From positions 20,749-84,748 of the forward strand of contig OENT01000692.1 of NCBI GenBank assembly GCA_900239685.1: DNA of 64,000 bases, given 5' to 3'. How positions within the stretch are numbered: position 1 is the first letter of the stretch; the number at the start of each line of letters is the position of its first letter. The position numbers and the translations under genes are program-made. A model generated the notes under the pieces. The model was not told where the DNA came from. It saw nothing but the letters and a program-made list of their open reading frames with translations, and did not search any database. This DNA is from Rotaria macrura (taxonomy: Eukaryota > Rotifera > Eurotatoria > Philodinida > Philodinidae). Of the stretch, positions 1-12,002 are shown piece by piece.

Positions 1-510
1 ATTTACATACAAAACAGATGAAAATTTATAGAGAAAGAGGCAACGTATTACAGAATTGCATATTAATCATAGAAAATTTCGTCTGACTCAAATAAATCAT
101 GTTCTTATTCGTTTAACAGCAACACTATCTTCACAATTAAGAAAGCCACTGGCAAATTCAGGTTTAACTCGATATTATCGAATGTAAATCATTTTGAGAA
201 CAAGTCATTTTCGTTCGTTAACAAATACACGTAAATGATGGAGACACATCTAGAATTTCAAGACATGAAAACAAATAGTAAGCAAAATACCATGTTTTCG
301 ACAATGTAATTGAACTACGTAAACTATCTTTGAGTTTGATCTAAATAAATCGTAAGAAATAGATATTGAATGTGGACAGATGTTCGGTTACGTGGTGCTC
401 TTAGTGTTTGATGATTAGTAATTGAAAATAAGAATCATAAACTGATGCATGACTCGATGGCGACAACTGGAACGTTACAATGAACTTGTTGAAAATTCTC
501 TTCATTTTTG
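1..510 (-). pseudogene. Truncated, decayed copy of the CPSF2 3' end
   Basis: This stretch aligns with 4967-5770, the last exons and introns of the intact CPSF2 gene in this window. Shared blocks include the last-exon region (about 20-90 against 5000-5050), the penultimate exon (about 100-250 against 5150-5305) and the start of exon 9 with its intron (about 290-500 against 5585-5770). Two deletions remove the 5' part of the last exon with its intron, and exon 10 with much of exon 9. Many substitutions break the frame. Introns are retained, so it arose by DNA-level duplication and not by retroposition. It may continue beyond the left edge. It is non-coding by inspection. Confidence 0.85.
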
Positions 511-562
511 AAACATTCAGAATGATACAAAGATAAAACAGTAGACACTTGCTTTACTGAGA

Positions 563-751
563 ATGAGAAGAGGAAGAATTAAGTCGTTGACTTCTTCGTG
601 TTTTCTAACGGTGTGTATGATTATTCTCTATATGTACACCAATGCCTACGTCATCCATCTTGAATATCATTCTTCGATATTGATCGAAAACATCAGAGCA
701 TATAGTATTCAAGCGAGAATTTGGATTGCGAATAGCAAAGATTATGTGTAG
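563..751 (+). CDS. Small ORF with N-terminal hydrophobic segment, uncertain
   Basis: A 62-codon ATG-started frame with a basic N-terminus (MRRGRIK), a hydrophobic stretch at about residues 13-30 and a polar remainder, as in a short type II or signal-anchored protein. No family is recognised and no convincing splice donor extends it. It lies just beyond the CPSF2 remnant and could be a fragment of a longer gene or a chance ORF. Confidence 0.2.
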   Translation: MRRGRIKSLTSSCFLTVCMIILYMYTNAYVIHLEYHSSILIENIRAYSIQARIWIANSKDYV

Positions 752-2568
752 TGCGTATCATTAGAATCGAAGAAAACACTGTGGACACGACTCTACTTGT
801 TTTTTTTTGAGATGTCAATTTTTTAGAGAGGAGCTTTTGTTTTTGTAGCTAAAGTTAATCTCGTACTGAAGTTGAATATGCAGGAATCCGATGCCCGTGA
901 CAATACTCGCTTGTTAACTATGAAAAATCCATATCATGTTAATATCATTGAAGTTGAAGAACTAACATCTGTTCAAAGATGTCAAACAAAAAGTTTTCTT
1001 TTTCAATGACTACTTTTATGGTAAACCAGAAAAATGTCGAAATTAGAGGCGCCACATAACATGTACGGGTGTGGGAAGTGGCACCTCTACTGTTGACATT
1101 TTTCAGGTGAATCGACTTCTTTCGTGTAGCCTAGATAATGACTAATTACCCTTCATTGATTACTTGCGAATAACAAGTACCCGAATTGCAGAGTTAAATA
1201 AAACGTATGATTTTAAACGCGAATTTCATTTATAATACCAATAAAACTTGTTTCAGAATCTCACTATCAATGAACTATATTGTCGTTGAATCGTTCAGAT
1301 CATCTACAAATTTCTCCCTACTGAAAACATTCACATTTGTTTCAAGAGACTTGTCAAGCGTATATTCTCTATTGAACTTCTTCGATGTCTATGGAAGAGT
1401 GTTGATCGGTTCAAATAAATGAAAATATAAGTAAGCTTTAATTCGAATCACATTGAAACTGTTTAATGAATCGATATGGTTTTTCCTGTTCAATCTATTA
1501 CAAGCAAGACTAATTTCAATGTCAACGCCTTTCAATTGTTTGAAATTCACTCACATGTACTTGTTCTATTCTGATGCTTTGATTACGATTGTCTCTTCAT
1601 CATGAGTATGTCATCGTAAATGCTTACTCGTAAGAACAAAGAACGTTTATAACTTTTATTTTTCTGACTTAGTCAAATAATGGAAGCGCTTTTCTTTTGC
1701 TGTTTAATTATTCTACTAATCTTACTTATCGAATTCAAAGATTTTTCAATTTACAATTATCGAAATGATTTGTATCAATAAAAAGATAGAATGATGTATA
1801 TACACATTGAAGTAAGCCATTTTCTGCTAGGTGAATGCCTGAATGATGGGATCTAGCTGTAACTATCGGGTATACCGGTCTTCAATATATTTGCTGACGA
1901 ATGAAGAATAAATGATGAAGATCCTATAAGAATATGAAAAAGTATGATTTTCACTATTGCAAGTACAAAATATAGGTTCATTCTTGCTTTGAATCACTGG
2001 CTATTTGTATTCAATGTAGATCTTTCATCGCCGTACCGCATGTAACGTTTACACTGCAGAAAATATGTTTTATGCCATCGAACTAGTTGAATATTTTTTT
2101 AACATGAAACAAGCCCACACAGCTTATTCACAATGTATATTTGCACATGATAAAGCATTTTGGTGCAGTTTTCACAGCTGCATCTGTATATGGATACGAA
2201 AGCAATTGAAATCCCATGTTGTAGTAGATACTTAATCATGAAGGACTGCTACTCATACACATAACAAGAAACGAAAAAGAGAAACCTCGAAGAGCCTACG
2301 ACTAGTCATATTTAGTGATTGAATAGCACACACTTATCAGAGAATCGTTTGAAATAGATGATTTAGATCAACAAGAAAATGTGCATTTTATGCGTTATAA
2401 TTCTTCGAACACAGATAATTTTGATGAGATGTTGAGAATGAAGCATTTACGTTTTATTTAAAAATCGTACACTTCCTTTAGAGATATATCATCTGCTCAT
2501 TTTTAACTTTCTAGACGACTTTCTGATGCAAATTACATGTGTTCTCAAGTATTTTATTTAATCTAGAT
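752..2568. other. Intergenic stretch upstream of the riboflavin transporter
   Basis: No supported gene. It holds a strong 27-bp-arm hairpin (1029-1104, listed separately). A polypyrimidine tract and AG at 2505-2514 lies 54 bp before the SLC52 start and could be a 5' UTR intron end or a trans-splice acceptor. Confidence 0.5.
1029..1104. repeat. Imperfect 27-bp inverted repeat (hairpin)
   Basis: The left arm is 1029-1055 and the right arm 1078-1104. Both contain GAAAAATGTC followed, after a 6-nt mismatched block, by AGAGGYGCCAC. They are separated by a 22-nt loop. The transcript would fold into a stem with one internal loop and one G-U or C-A position. It could be a small fold-back repeat or a miRNA-type precursor. 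Confidence 0.6.
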
Positions 2569-4113
2569 ATGTCTTCACGATGGCCTCAAACAACATGTTT
2601 CGTACTAATCGTTATTATGAATGTCAGCTCATGGATCGATATTCAAGGAATAATGGTCGAATTACCACTGATAATTCCACTTATGCCAGAAGGTTGGACA
2701 CTGCCTTCAGCAATAGCAATATGCATGACAGCAGCTAGCATTGGTCCAGCTTTAGTTCTTATATTGCGTTGGTGTCAAGGAAAACAATTTTCCGAAATTC
2801 CATTCATCTATGCAATTATTATTATCGGTATCGCTTCTTGTTGTATTTTAGCATTCTTCTGGCACCGAACAGTTTTTTTGTTTGGCAACCAAAGAAGTTT
2901 ATGGTTACTTGGAGGCATTTTCACCTTGTCGACTGTTGACTGTACCTCATCGCTTGTCTACTTCGATTATATGAAACGATTCCGTGCCTCTTACTTAACT
3001 GCTGTCTTTCTTGGGGAAGGTCTAACAGGTCTGATTCCCACTCTATTAGTATTAGCACAAGGTATGGGCAGTGAGGAAATTTGCATTCAAACCGCTAATG
3101 GTACTGGTCTTGTGCCAATGTATACTCAACCACGCTTTAGTGTTCGAGTGTTCATGTTTTGCATCGGAGGTATTCTCATGCTGTCACTAATTGCCTTTGC
3201 CTTGCTTAGATGGTCAAATCTTGTTTCCTTGGCTGACGCTGGAAATCCGGTACGTATGTTCTTCGAATTTGACATACTATTCATGAAACTCGTTCTTAAA
3301 TATTTGTCGAAACGATAATGAGTAACAGAAAAATACGGGAATTAATTATTTCGTTAAATTTTCTTGCAACCGTTACTTGTTCATCCTTCAATTTTGAATG
3401 AATCACATATAACAAAAGATGCAGAGAAAATATATACGTATAACTCAAAAATGTTCATATTTTAGCATAGACTTGAACCTAAGACACCATCTATGGCTAT
3501 CGATCCGGATGAGACTATTACAATGGTCACGGACACAAAACTGCAAACATGTTCGTCTCCTACTCCTCAAATAAGTCGAAATTCATTCTTCTTTCTATTG
3601 GCATTGAACACAATTATGTCTGGATTTATATATGGATGTTTACCATCATTGACTACATATTCTTTGCTGCCTTATGGTCAAAAAGCATTTTACTATTCGA
3701 GCATTCTCAATCCATTGGCTTATCCACTTGCTTCATTGTTGAGTACTCGTTGGGTGACCGTGTCGACATTAGCAAGCATTCTATGGTCCATAGTCGGCTT
3801 TTTCTTGTGTATTTTTATTGCAGTAATAGCTTGGCAAAGTCCATGTCCTTGGTGGGCCGACATTTTTCACGGTGGTTTAATCATGATTGCAACTTGGTTC
3901 ATTACAATATCGGTAGTAGCTTATGTACGAGTAGCGATTGGTAACCGTATTCGAAGAGAATGGTTACATGAAAGTGCCATGTTTTACTTTGGTTTGACAG
4001 TTGAATTGGGTTCAGTAATGGGCAGCGTTCCTATGTACATTCTAGTCACTATCTTACAATTATTTACTGACAGACAACCATGTCAACGTTACTGTTTGCA
4101 ATCTGACTCATAA
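2569..4113 (+). CDS. SLC52-type riboflavin transporter
   Basis: Multi-pass plasma-membrane carrier of the SLC52 (RFT/RFVT) family, which imports riboflavin (vitamin B2), the precursor of FMN and FAD. Two exons, 2569-3249 and 3466-4113, join in phase 0 across a 216-nt GT-AG intron and give 442 residues, close to the 445-470 of animal homologues. Family landmarks are SSWIDIQGIMVELPL near the N-terminus with EGWTLPS after it, the FLGEGLTGLIPTLLVLAQG segment, LPYGQKAFYYSSILNPLAYPLAS in the second half, and the Cys pair near the C-terminus (CQRYC). About ten hydrophobic membrane segments are visible. The ATG at 2569 is chosen because the frame upstream has only a GTG and this ATG gives the family-like start. 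The frame is intact, so it is probably functional. Substrate specificity is inferred from the family. Confidence 0.92.
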
Positions 4114-5015
4114 CAATCTAGCAATTGCAATATCTACTATTGTATCGTGTGAGCTGATTTCAATAGTTCTTTTTCTACTAAACATGTATGCCAATAGCAA
4201 TGTAGTGAATTTAAGATTGAAAATATATGGCGAATTAGTAATCTAATTTCTAGAAATGTTGAGCAAATGTAGCTGCAATATGCATACAGTACCTTCTTCT
4301 TTCCTTAGTTCGTCACTGTTTTCAAGATCTCTCTTGATTTCATGAGTGCATCGACAGTATTTTATTAGTAATTTCCAAGTGCTCATGAATGCCTACCAAT
4401 CATTGAGACTATTGAAGAACATCTTTCAAAAAAATAGAAACACGAGTGTTGTCTTCCGAGAAATAAATTGGTGCAAATCAGTCGCAAATTTAATATTTTG
4501 AAGCAATCAATATTCAACGTCTGATGGCTTGTCTACTGTTTGAGAATTGTACAATCCTCTTGGTGCACAAGAAACAATTGAAAAAGCACAATAACTGGAG
4601 AATATTTTAAGGATCTAACAAAAGGACTTTTTCTGTCACTATTGATCGGAAATCGAATGCACAACAGTATACACTATACCATCGTCTGTATCTCTCCAGT
4701 TTTCTCAGTGATTCGTCGAGTCAGGTCTTCATCAATGAAAGAATATCTTTGAATAACAGAAACCAAAGTCATGCATCACAATTTTATTATTTGAACCCTA
4801 GTTTGTCATTATGCACATATTTTGTTGTGTCAATACAACTGAAATAATATTCGAAATAGATAAATTTCACAGTTAAATGAATGCAGATAGGTACTGATAC
4901 TATACTGAAAGAAATTTTGTTTTTGAACATCAAGTATATTTATTTGAAAAAACAAAAAAAAATACTATATTTACACACATAACAAATGACAATTTATATC
5001 GAGAGCGACAAATTA
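4114..5015. other. Convergent intergenic region between SLC52 and CPSF2
   Basis: Holds the 3' ends of both genes. A minus-strand AATAAA (tttatt at 4939-4944) lies about 72 nt beyond the CPSF2 stop and is the likely polyadenylation signal. No ORF or RNA gene is supported in the rest. Confidence 0.6.
4939..4944 (-). terminator. Likely CPSF2 polyadenylation signal AATAAA
   Basis: Canonical AATAAA on the minus strand, about 72 nt downstream of the CPSF2 stop codon, followed on that strand by AT-rich sequence. Confidence 0.5.
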
Positions 5016-8000
5016 TTACAAAATTGCATATTGATCATACAAAATTCGTCGGACTTTGTAGTACGTATCGGACAGAGCACCTTCGAGGATGATTTTACCA
5101 GTTTCATTCTAAAGTAAACCGAACGAAAGGTTTTTATGTCATGTCAAATAAATCATTTTCCTACTCGTTTAATTGCCACAGTATCTTCACAAGTAAGAAC
5201 GCCGCCGACAAATTCAGCTTTAAGCCCATGTTGTCGAATGAGAATCATTTTGAGATCAAGCAATTTAGGTTCGTTAACAAATACACATGGGTGTGGTGGC
5301 ATCTAGAATTCGTAGATATGAACACGAAAAGTAAAACAATATAGGATGAATTCAGTTTACTGATCCTACCTGATCTTTGAGTTCGCGTGGTACAGGATTC
5401 AAATACCATTCTGTATTTGCTTGACCGACCGCTATGAATGGAAATAGACATGAATAATTTATTGTTATTTGAATGTTGATCAAAATCGAACATACTAGTA
5501 AACGTTGTTGTTGTTAGAGGTGTGTTTGGTGGTGGTGCACCATGTGTAATAATACCATCGACCCAAGCAACATCGACATCACGTGTTTTCGAAAATGTAA
5601 TTGAACTAAGTAAACTATCTTTGAGTTTGATCTAAATAAAGATTACGAAATAGATATTGAATAAGAAGAATAGATGATTAATATCGGAAAGCATGAGTCA
5701 TAAATGGGTGTATGGATCGATGATGACAACTGGAATCTGACAATGAACTTCATTGAAAATTCTTTTAATTGAGTTTCTACTACTTATTTACATAAGAGCG
5801 ATTTCTGATGTTAGAAAAATAGGAAATCATATTCATGCGTCTACAAATGTAAAGAACTAAAACTTCATGTCTCTGTTTTGCAATTACAACCTTTCTTCTA
5901 GTTAATATAAACAAGTAGAACTAGAACTACTGTAGCTTGCATTCCTTATGATAAACTATGTTTTGTTCATGTCTCTTATTTATATCAAAAAAAAAATAAT
6001 TTTTTGTAGTTTTAATAATTGTTTGAGTCGTGTATTATAAATGAAACTTACTTGATAGAGATTTCTTTCTGTTGTTGCATCTACTATTTCTCCCACGTGT
6101 GGTGAAAATATTCTTCCTTGTACGATATTTCTTGCTGTACAATATTTTTCTAGTTGTTCTATACAATCTTGTGTACCATGAATAAATATTAAGTTCTTTG
6201 GTTTAATTTGATTAAGTAATTTTTCGATTGATTCTCTATCACTACGTGCTTCGAAATCTACATATAAAACTTTGGCATTTATTTTTAATTCACGTTTATC
6301 ACGAAGAGTTTTAAATGGTATAGATGATGGTTGATGTTGAACTTGTTGAATTAGCGGATGTTGAGATTGACTGTTGGGTAAAATAGTTGTCGCTTGTTGC
6401 ATCATCATCATCATTACATTCGATGGATTATTATTATTTGTTATGTCCATTAATTCATTTGATGGAAGTCGTTCATCTGAATCACCGAAATTTATCGATG
6501 ATAAATCGTTTGCTATCGATGGTTTTGTTTCAACAATCATATAATCATCAGGATTGATGATTTCACCGTAATCATCACAGACATATTTTTCTTCCTTATA
6601 GGGAAACATGACGCATGCTTTGCGTTTTGGTGCAAATGGAGATTGAGATGGAATACGGGCACCTGCTGTTGCAATTAAACTAGGTGTTTTGATGTCATCA
6701 GTAAGCCCAATGTCAATTATACTATCTGCTGTCAATAATTTGGATTTATTATTAATTTGATTTTCGTCATCATCTTCATCATCATCATCATCTTCCTCTT
6801 CATCATCATCGGCAGTAACGTCAGCATCCATTTCTTCGTCAATGGAACGTTTTGATAATTTACGAGCTTTCTTCTTTTCGGCTTGAGCTTTCGCGGCTTG
6901 TTCTTCGTTTAAAATACGTTGTCGTTCCATATATTCTTCTAATTCAGTACCTTCAAGTGGAACTTTTCGACGGACCTTTTTTTAATGAAAAAAACAAAGT
7001 CAGTCAAGAAATGTTCATTTAATATTGCCCACACTCTACTACCTACTAGCAAGACAATGGTTTATTATTATGTAATTTAGAACATATTTCATCATCGTAG
7101 GAAATCTTTCAAAACTAATCATAACTTAAAGCCTTCGATAAATAAAACTCTGCGAATTAAGTTTCTATTATTCACCTCTCGTCCGCCCATATCTCACATT
7201 TACTTTCAATATTATTGAACTGATAAAACAATTCATCTGTTCAATTTAGTCATTATGAATTCTGTTACTTTGTGTGTACGTAGTTCATCGAGAATGTAGA
7301 TTAGAGATACTATTGTACTTCAATTACTTAACCCCCTATAGAGACTTGTGAAGAATAGATGTGGAGATTATCTCTATAGCCTTTGAACTTGACAAATCTG
7401 GACATTACGAGCTTTCTATATTCAATAATCGTTTAATATATGACGTTGAACCTCAAGTATTAACGCAACTTGTTTCATTAAAATTCATCGATTCTTTATG
7501 CAAGTGTTGATTGTTTATGTGAAGAAAAATCATATAGCATCTTTTTAAAACGAGAATACAGTAATAATTTACTGAACGAAGCTCAAATTCTTCGAAAAGC
7601 GACATCTAGAGTTGCACATTCGTGTCTATAACTTTCATGAAAAACAAAAGGTGCGTACAGATGGGAAATAGCATATCTAAGATCACAGTATTAAGGAAAA
7701 AAAGAATTCAGAGATATTTGAAAGCGCGTATATCGGAACTAATCAGTCCATCTTTCGCATCAAGTATGATGGTTGATTGACCTCTAACTCGATTGAGAAA
7801 TATCACGAAATAATGATTTATTTCGTAGAAAGTACAACACAATTGAATAAACATTCCATTCCAATTTTAAACATATCATACATCATAGTTCTCATTGTAC
7901 CTAATCAATCGCAGCAGAAGAACTGTATCTCTGAGCAAGTATGTGCAGATGAATCTTCAGGCTTCCTCGTTTCATGATAGCTGAAATCTTCTAGGATAGA

Positions 8001-9773
8001 GAATGTTTTCATCTATTGTATCTCTACTATGAATAATATTAGCTGAGCATTATATAGATTCATTCTTCGATTGTTTCTATTACTAACAGTAAAAAATAAA
8101 ATACTATGCTTACTTCAACTTCAATAGTTGAAAGATTTGGATTGTCAATCAATTCTCTTGCTAATGTTCCTGGACATGTTCGTGTTGTTAATATAATACT
8201 ATTTTTATCATTCTCAACCCATTGAATAAACAAGTCTCGAGCAAAACCACATTCTAAATCAGGTTGACTAGCTAATACAACCTAAATATCAAAAACAAAA
8301 ATACAGATAATTAAGAAAATATTTATGTAAAGAAAATTTTTTCTTTTCCATACCTTTGGTGCACGAACTTTGTCTAATTCACTAAGATCATGGCATAATT
8401 TAACATAGCGTAAATGAAATGGATTAGCACGATTCTCTTCGAATTGTCGCACTATTTTATCCGACATCCATTCTACTTGTGAACGAGCAAATTCTGTGAC
8501 TTGATAACTAAAATTATTTAATAAGGCTAATGAATAAGCAAATAAACCAGATTGTTCATTTCGCCATAATTGTTCCTAGAAGGTAGACATACAAAATGAA
8601 AAGTTTATTTCTTATTTATTTCATCTATGAATAATATTATTATTACTAAAAGAAGAGCCAATTCAAGAACACGACCGGCAGTATCAACACATATTAAAAC
8701 ATTTCCATCACGTCGCATAGTTTCCAATATAGTTGCTTAACCATGCAAAAACAAACAAGTAAAAAACATTGCACATCAAAACATATTTGCCTCGATTTAT
8801 TCTATACTTAATAATTGAGCATCTTTCGTTTTTCGTTGTCCTTGAGAATATTTTGTATTCAATGCATCGGTTATTAATAATGTTGGTCGACTAATTTTCG
8901 TCAAATTCGAACTATTTAAATGTCTGAAAGAAGCCAACAAGTTTTAGATGAACGAGTCACTACAGATTACCTACCGTTCTTTTTTATGATTGTAATCAAC
9001 TGCATAGACAATTTCTTCTTCACCTTCTTTAGAAATTTTCCATATCGCTCCACCAATCATATGTCCAGCTGGCAGTGGAGTTATTGTTAAGCCTTGTCCG
9101 TTGCCTTTCATAGAAAAGAGAATTTCAAATCTAAATCGTTCATCAATATTTTAATATAAACCTTCAAGTGGTATCGATTGATCATATTTAAGTTGAACAA
9201 AAAGATCGAATGCTGCATCAACATGATCCAATGTGAATAATGTAAAATCTTCACTATTCGAACGACTTTGATGTAGATCATACATGAACATTTGTCCCAT
9301 TTTGTAGACTGGTATTGTCGCATAAACTGGACATTTCAATCCACAATGTCCAACAAGATATGGTAATGCACCAAGATGATATATATCAGGATAAGTGATT
9401 AGTACAGCATCGATCGATTTAATATGACTGAAAATAAAATACTGAACAGCTTCAACACGAATATGAAACTTTCTCTATTGAAAATCAACAAGTACAATTG
9501 TTTTCTCTTGTGCATACCGATCTATTTCAGATTCAATCCAATCCGAGACTCAATCAATATGAAAATACTCATTTTCTTCTAATGACAGATATTGAGGGTG
9601 ATAACACGAAAACAGCAGACCTACCGTTTATATTCTTCGATGATTTCTGGTGAAAAATTTTCATCCCAACCACAATCAAGTAAAAATCGAAAATCGTCTG
9701 TTTGTAAAAGATAAGCTAAAGCTCCTTCATTATATGCACCGGTAATGACTTGCAATTTGAGAATCGAAGCCAT
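5016..9773 (-). CDS. CPSF2: Cleavage and polyadenylation specificity factor subunit 2 (CPSF100)
   Basis: Nuclear subunit of the mRNA 3'-end processing complex, partner of the CPSF73 nuclease and symplekin. Twelve exons with consistent phase: 9773-9625, 9427-9162, 9104-8975, 8923-8808, 8735-8647, 8575-8354, 8281-8114, 6975-6052, 5631-5496, 5431-5370, 5302-5165 and 5108-5016, giving 830 residues (human 782). The N-terminal metallo-beta-lactamase fold is clear ([41 protein letters not shown]), followed by the beta-CASP region ([34 protein letters not shown]). The metal-binding HxHxDH of CPSF73 is absent; residues 62-67 are YPDIYH, as expected for the inactive CPSF100. Residues 436-451 are an Asp/Glu run and 568-572 a Met run, both in the divergent linker. 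The C-terminus ends [11 protein letters not shown], close to the human end. Intron 7 is unusually long (1138 nt, 6976-8113). The start lies 215 bp after RPS12 on the same strand. Confidence 0.95.
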
Positions 9774-9918
9774 TTACAACAAAACAAAAACAAACGAATA
9801 TCTAGAAATAGTTAGTATGACTTTTTTTTCCTTGAAGAGTTCTCTCATTTCTATAATGAGCATTAGAAAAAAGAAAGAAATTCTTTATCAATTTGGTTGT
9901 CTCTTTTCGTCTTCTTAT

Positions 9919-9938
9919 TTTATTGATGTATTTTTATT
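9919..9938 (-). terminator. Two AATAAA signals after RPS12
   Basis: Minus-strand AATAAA hexamers (tttatt at 9933-9938 and 9919-9924) lie about 50 and 65 nt beyond the RPS12 stop. They fall inside the 215-bp RPS12-CPSF2 gap and are followed by pyrimidine-rich AG sites (near 9851 and 9801) that could act as splice or trans-splice acceptors for CPSF2. Confidence 0.45.
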
Positions 9939-9988
9939 GTTAATCAATCGGAATACAAAAACAAAAATCATCGATCTTGTTTTTTTTT

Positions 9989-10466
9989 CTATGATGATTG
10001 TTTCGCTTTTTTCATGTGTTCCATTAATTGATCGTGAGCTTGTGTTTGATCACCAAAATCACGAACAATACAGCAACTACATCGAACTACTTTACGGGCT
10101 TTGCCATCTTTATCTAATTTGCATAAACCAGCCCATTCACCTAATTTTTTATTATCATCAACACGTAATAAGTTAATATTGTGTTCGGCACATAAAGCTT
10201 CGATTAGTTTAACATAGTTCGGTTCATCACAATTCGATGCTAAAACACAAAGATGTGCTTCACGTCGATCTAGTGCTTTGACCGATTCTAGAACAGAAAA
10301 TAAAATATTTATTTCACAGCAAGACAAAATGATTTTGTTTCATACCTCGTAAACCTCGTGCAAGTCCATCGTTGCGTGCAGCTGATTTGAGGACTTCTTG
10401 TAACGACTTATTTAAGTCGACTTCATCCGAGCCACGTGGGGCATCGTCCATCTCGGTGTCCGACAT
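9989..10466 (-). CDS. RPS12: 40S ribosomal protein S12 (eS12)
   Basis: Small-subunit ribosomal protein. Two coding exons, 10466-10346 and 10287-9989, are separated by a 58-nt GT-AG intron and join in phase 1 to give 139 residues (human 132). The core is nearly identical to animal eS12: [17 protein letters not shown], then [25 protein letters not shown] and [15 protein letters not shown]. The acidic N-terminus ([10 protein letters not shown]) is typically variable. The ATG at 10466 follows an in-window AG (about 10494) that looks like a 5' UTR intron or trans-splice acceptor. The gene sits directly upstream of CPSF2 on the same strand. Confidence 0.96.
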
Positions 10467-10793
10467 GATGATTGAAAAGACGTGTAATGATCTGTAATCA
10501 TAGAATAAGCAATATTATACAAATTAAGTAATCATGAAAAACATTCAATCTAATCTATCTCTCTCGTTGATTTTCAACATGTTCGAAATAAATAAACAGT
10601 AAATTCATTGGATTAAGTCCATTTAATATTATGATATCCTCTCTGTTTGATTATATGGATTTATTTAACTGAAGAACTTCAAGTTGTCATTAAGACTTAT
10701 CTAGCATATTTTTTGGAAAATATAGAATTTTAACAAAAAAATTGTAGAGATTTCAGAAAAGTAAAAGTTTATAGATGTCGGTATAGTACTTAC

Positions 10794-10912
10794 GTATCTT
10801 GTGAGCATTAAATATATAATACATGCGTGCACATTTCGGTGTAACAGGCTGATAATCAACTTCAAAAGCTATATAATCATATTGTACATAAGCACCATTT
10901 TTTACTTCAACC
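10794..10912 (-). pseudogene. Isolated exon-like segment of unknown gene
   Basis: A 119-nt open segment bounded by a good acceptor (ATTTTAG, just above 10912) and a consensus donor (GTAAGT, 10793-10788). Both ends are in phase 1, so it would be a symmetric cassette exon. It encodes about 39 residues including YVQYDYIAFEVDYQPVTP and ending MYYIFNAHKI. No neighbouring exons were found on either side, and splicing into the RPS12 5' region would not keep the RPS12 frame. It may be an exon of a decayed gene or a 5' UTR exon. The family is not recognised. Confidence 0.3.
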
Positions 10913-12002
10913 CTAAAATTATAAGTGTTCTGCTGTGCACATAACAACAAAATGGTATGTGTATCTGTATGTGTTATAGATATTGAAGGGAAGGTAAAAT
11001 GATCAATAAAAAACACTATGAATGCCGGCAATCATCCAAATAAATTTTAATCGATTTTTCGTCTAATTTTAATATATCGTTATGTGCATTCTATATTGTC
11101 CATGCCGGTTTACTTTATGTGAAGAAATTTCAACAGAAAAAGGAAAGGAATCGCTATATTTATGCTTTTGCTTGCCACTAAGTAAAGATTCTATTTTACC
11201 CACTATGAGAATCAACGTATCTCATAGCGCGAAAGAATTGGAAAATTTTCCCACAGTTATCAAGAATATTTTCGTATTGCTCATGTGAAATGAAATCTAT
11301 TGGTGCATTTCTTTATTTAGTGTAGTACTCATCGAATTTTTTTCTTACGTTATCATTCATCTCTCACATGAAAATACATAGAGTGTTGTATCAAATTTTA
11401 TTGAAAAGGATCTCGATGAATGGTAAATTAACTAAGCGAGAAATCGTTAGCTAATTCTGAGAACTACAGTATAATTCTGTGTAATTTCAGGAATCTGAGA
11501 TTTTAGAAAGTTAAAACAATTTCTAATCTAACAAACTTCTTTCGACTAATTTTTACGCATATGATATATGCGTCGTACGATTTCGTTTTTTCAAGGACGT
11601 GCAAGTATTAAAAACGAGGTCGAGTGATAACATTAGAATTAGAAATGACGTACGAATATAAATAATAATAATGTCATAATGATTGCGTAATCAAATTTAC
11701 AGCAAGTAAATTCTTGCTCATCCAGAAACCAGAGTAGCAACAGACGTTAAGAATATTGCGCATCTAGAATCGATCAACACTACTTTGACTGTCGTATTTT
11801 AAATTAAACAATAATTTCATTGAGATCATGACTGTGATATCTCAAACTATTCATTCATTCAATGACAATATGAAAGCTACGATTTGATATTACAGTGGAA
11901 GCAGGTATTCAGAATGCTCGAGTTGTCTCTCTCTAATGAACGCTATGCTGTTATTCACAATGATGTAACTTGATATAATTTTAATAGTACACGGCGGTCA
12001 GT
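10913..12002. other. Intergenic, no gene seen
   Basis: AT-rich sequence with only short chance ORFs. No RNA gene or obvious repeat was recognised before the inverted repeat that starts near 12003. Confidence 0.4.

Noticed and set aside
9745..10176. 143-codon plus-strand ORF
   Set aside because: It is antisense to RPS12 and the RPS12-CPSF2 gap; the minus-strand products are unambiguous.
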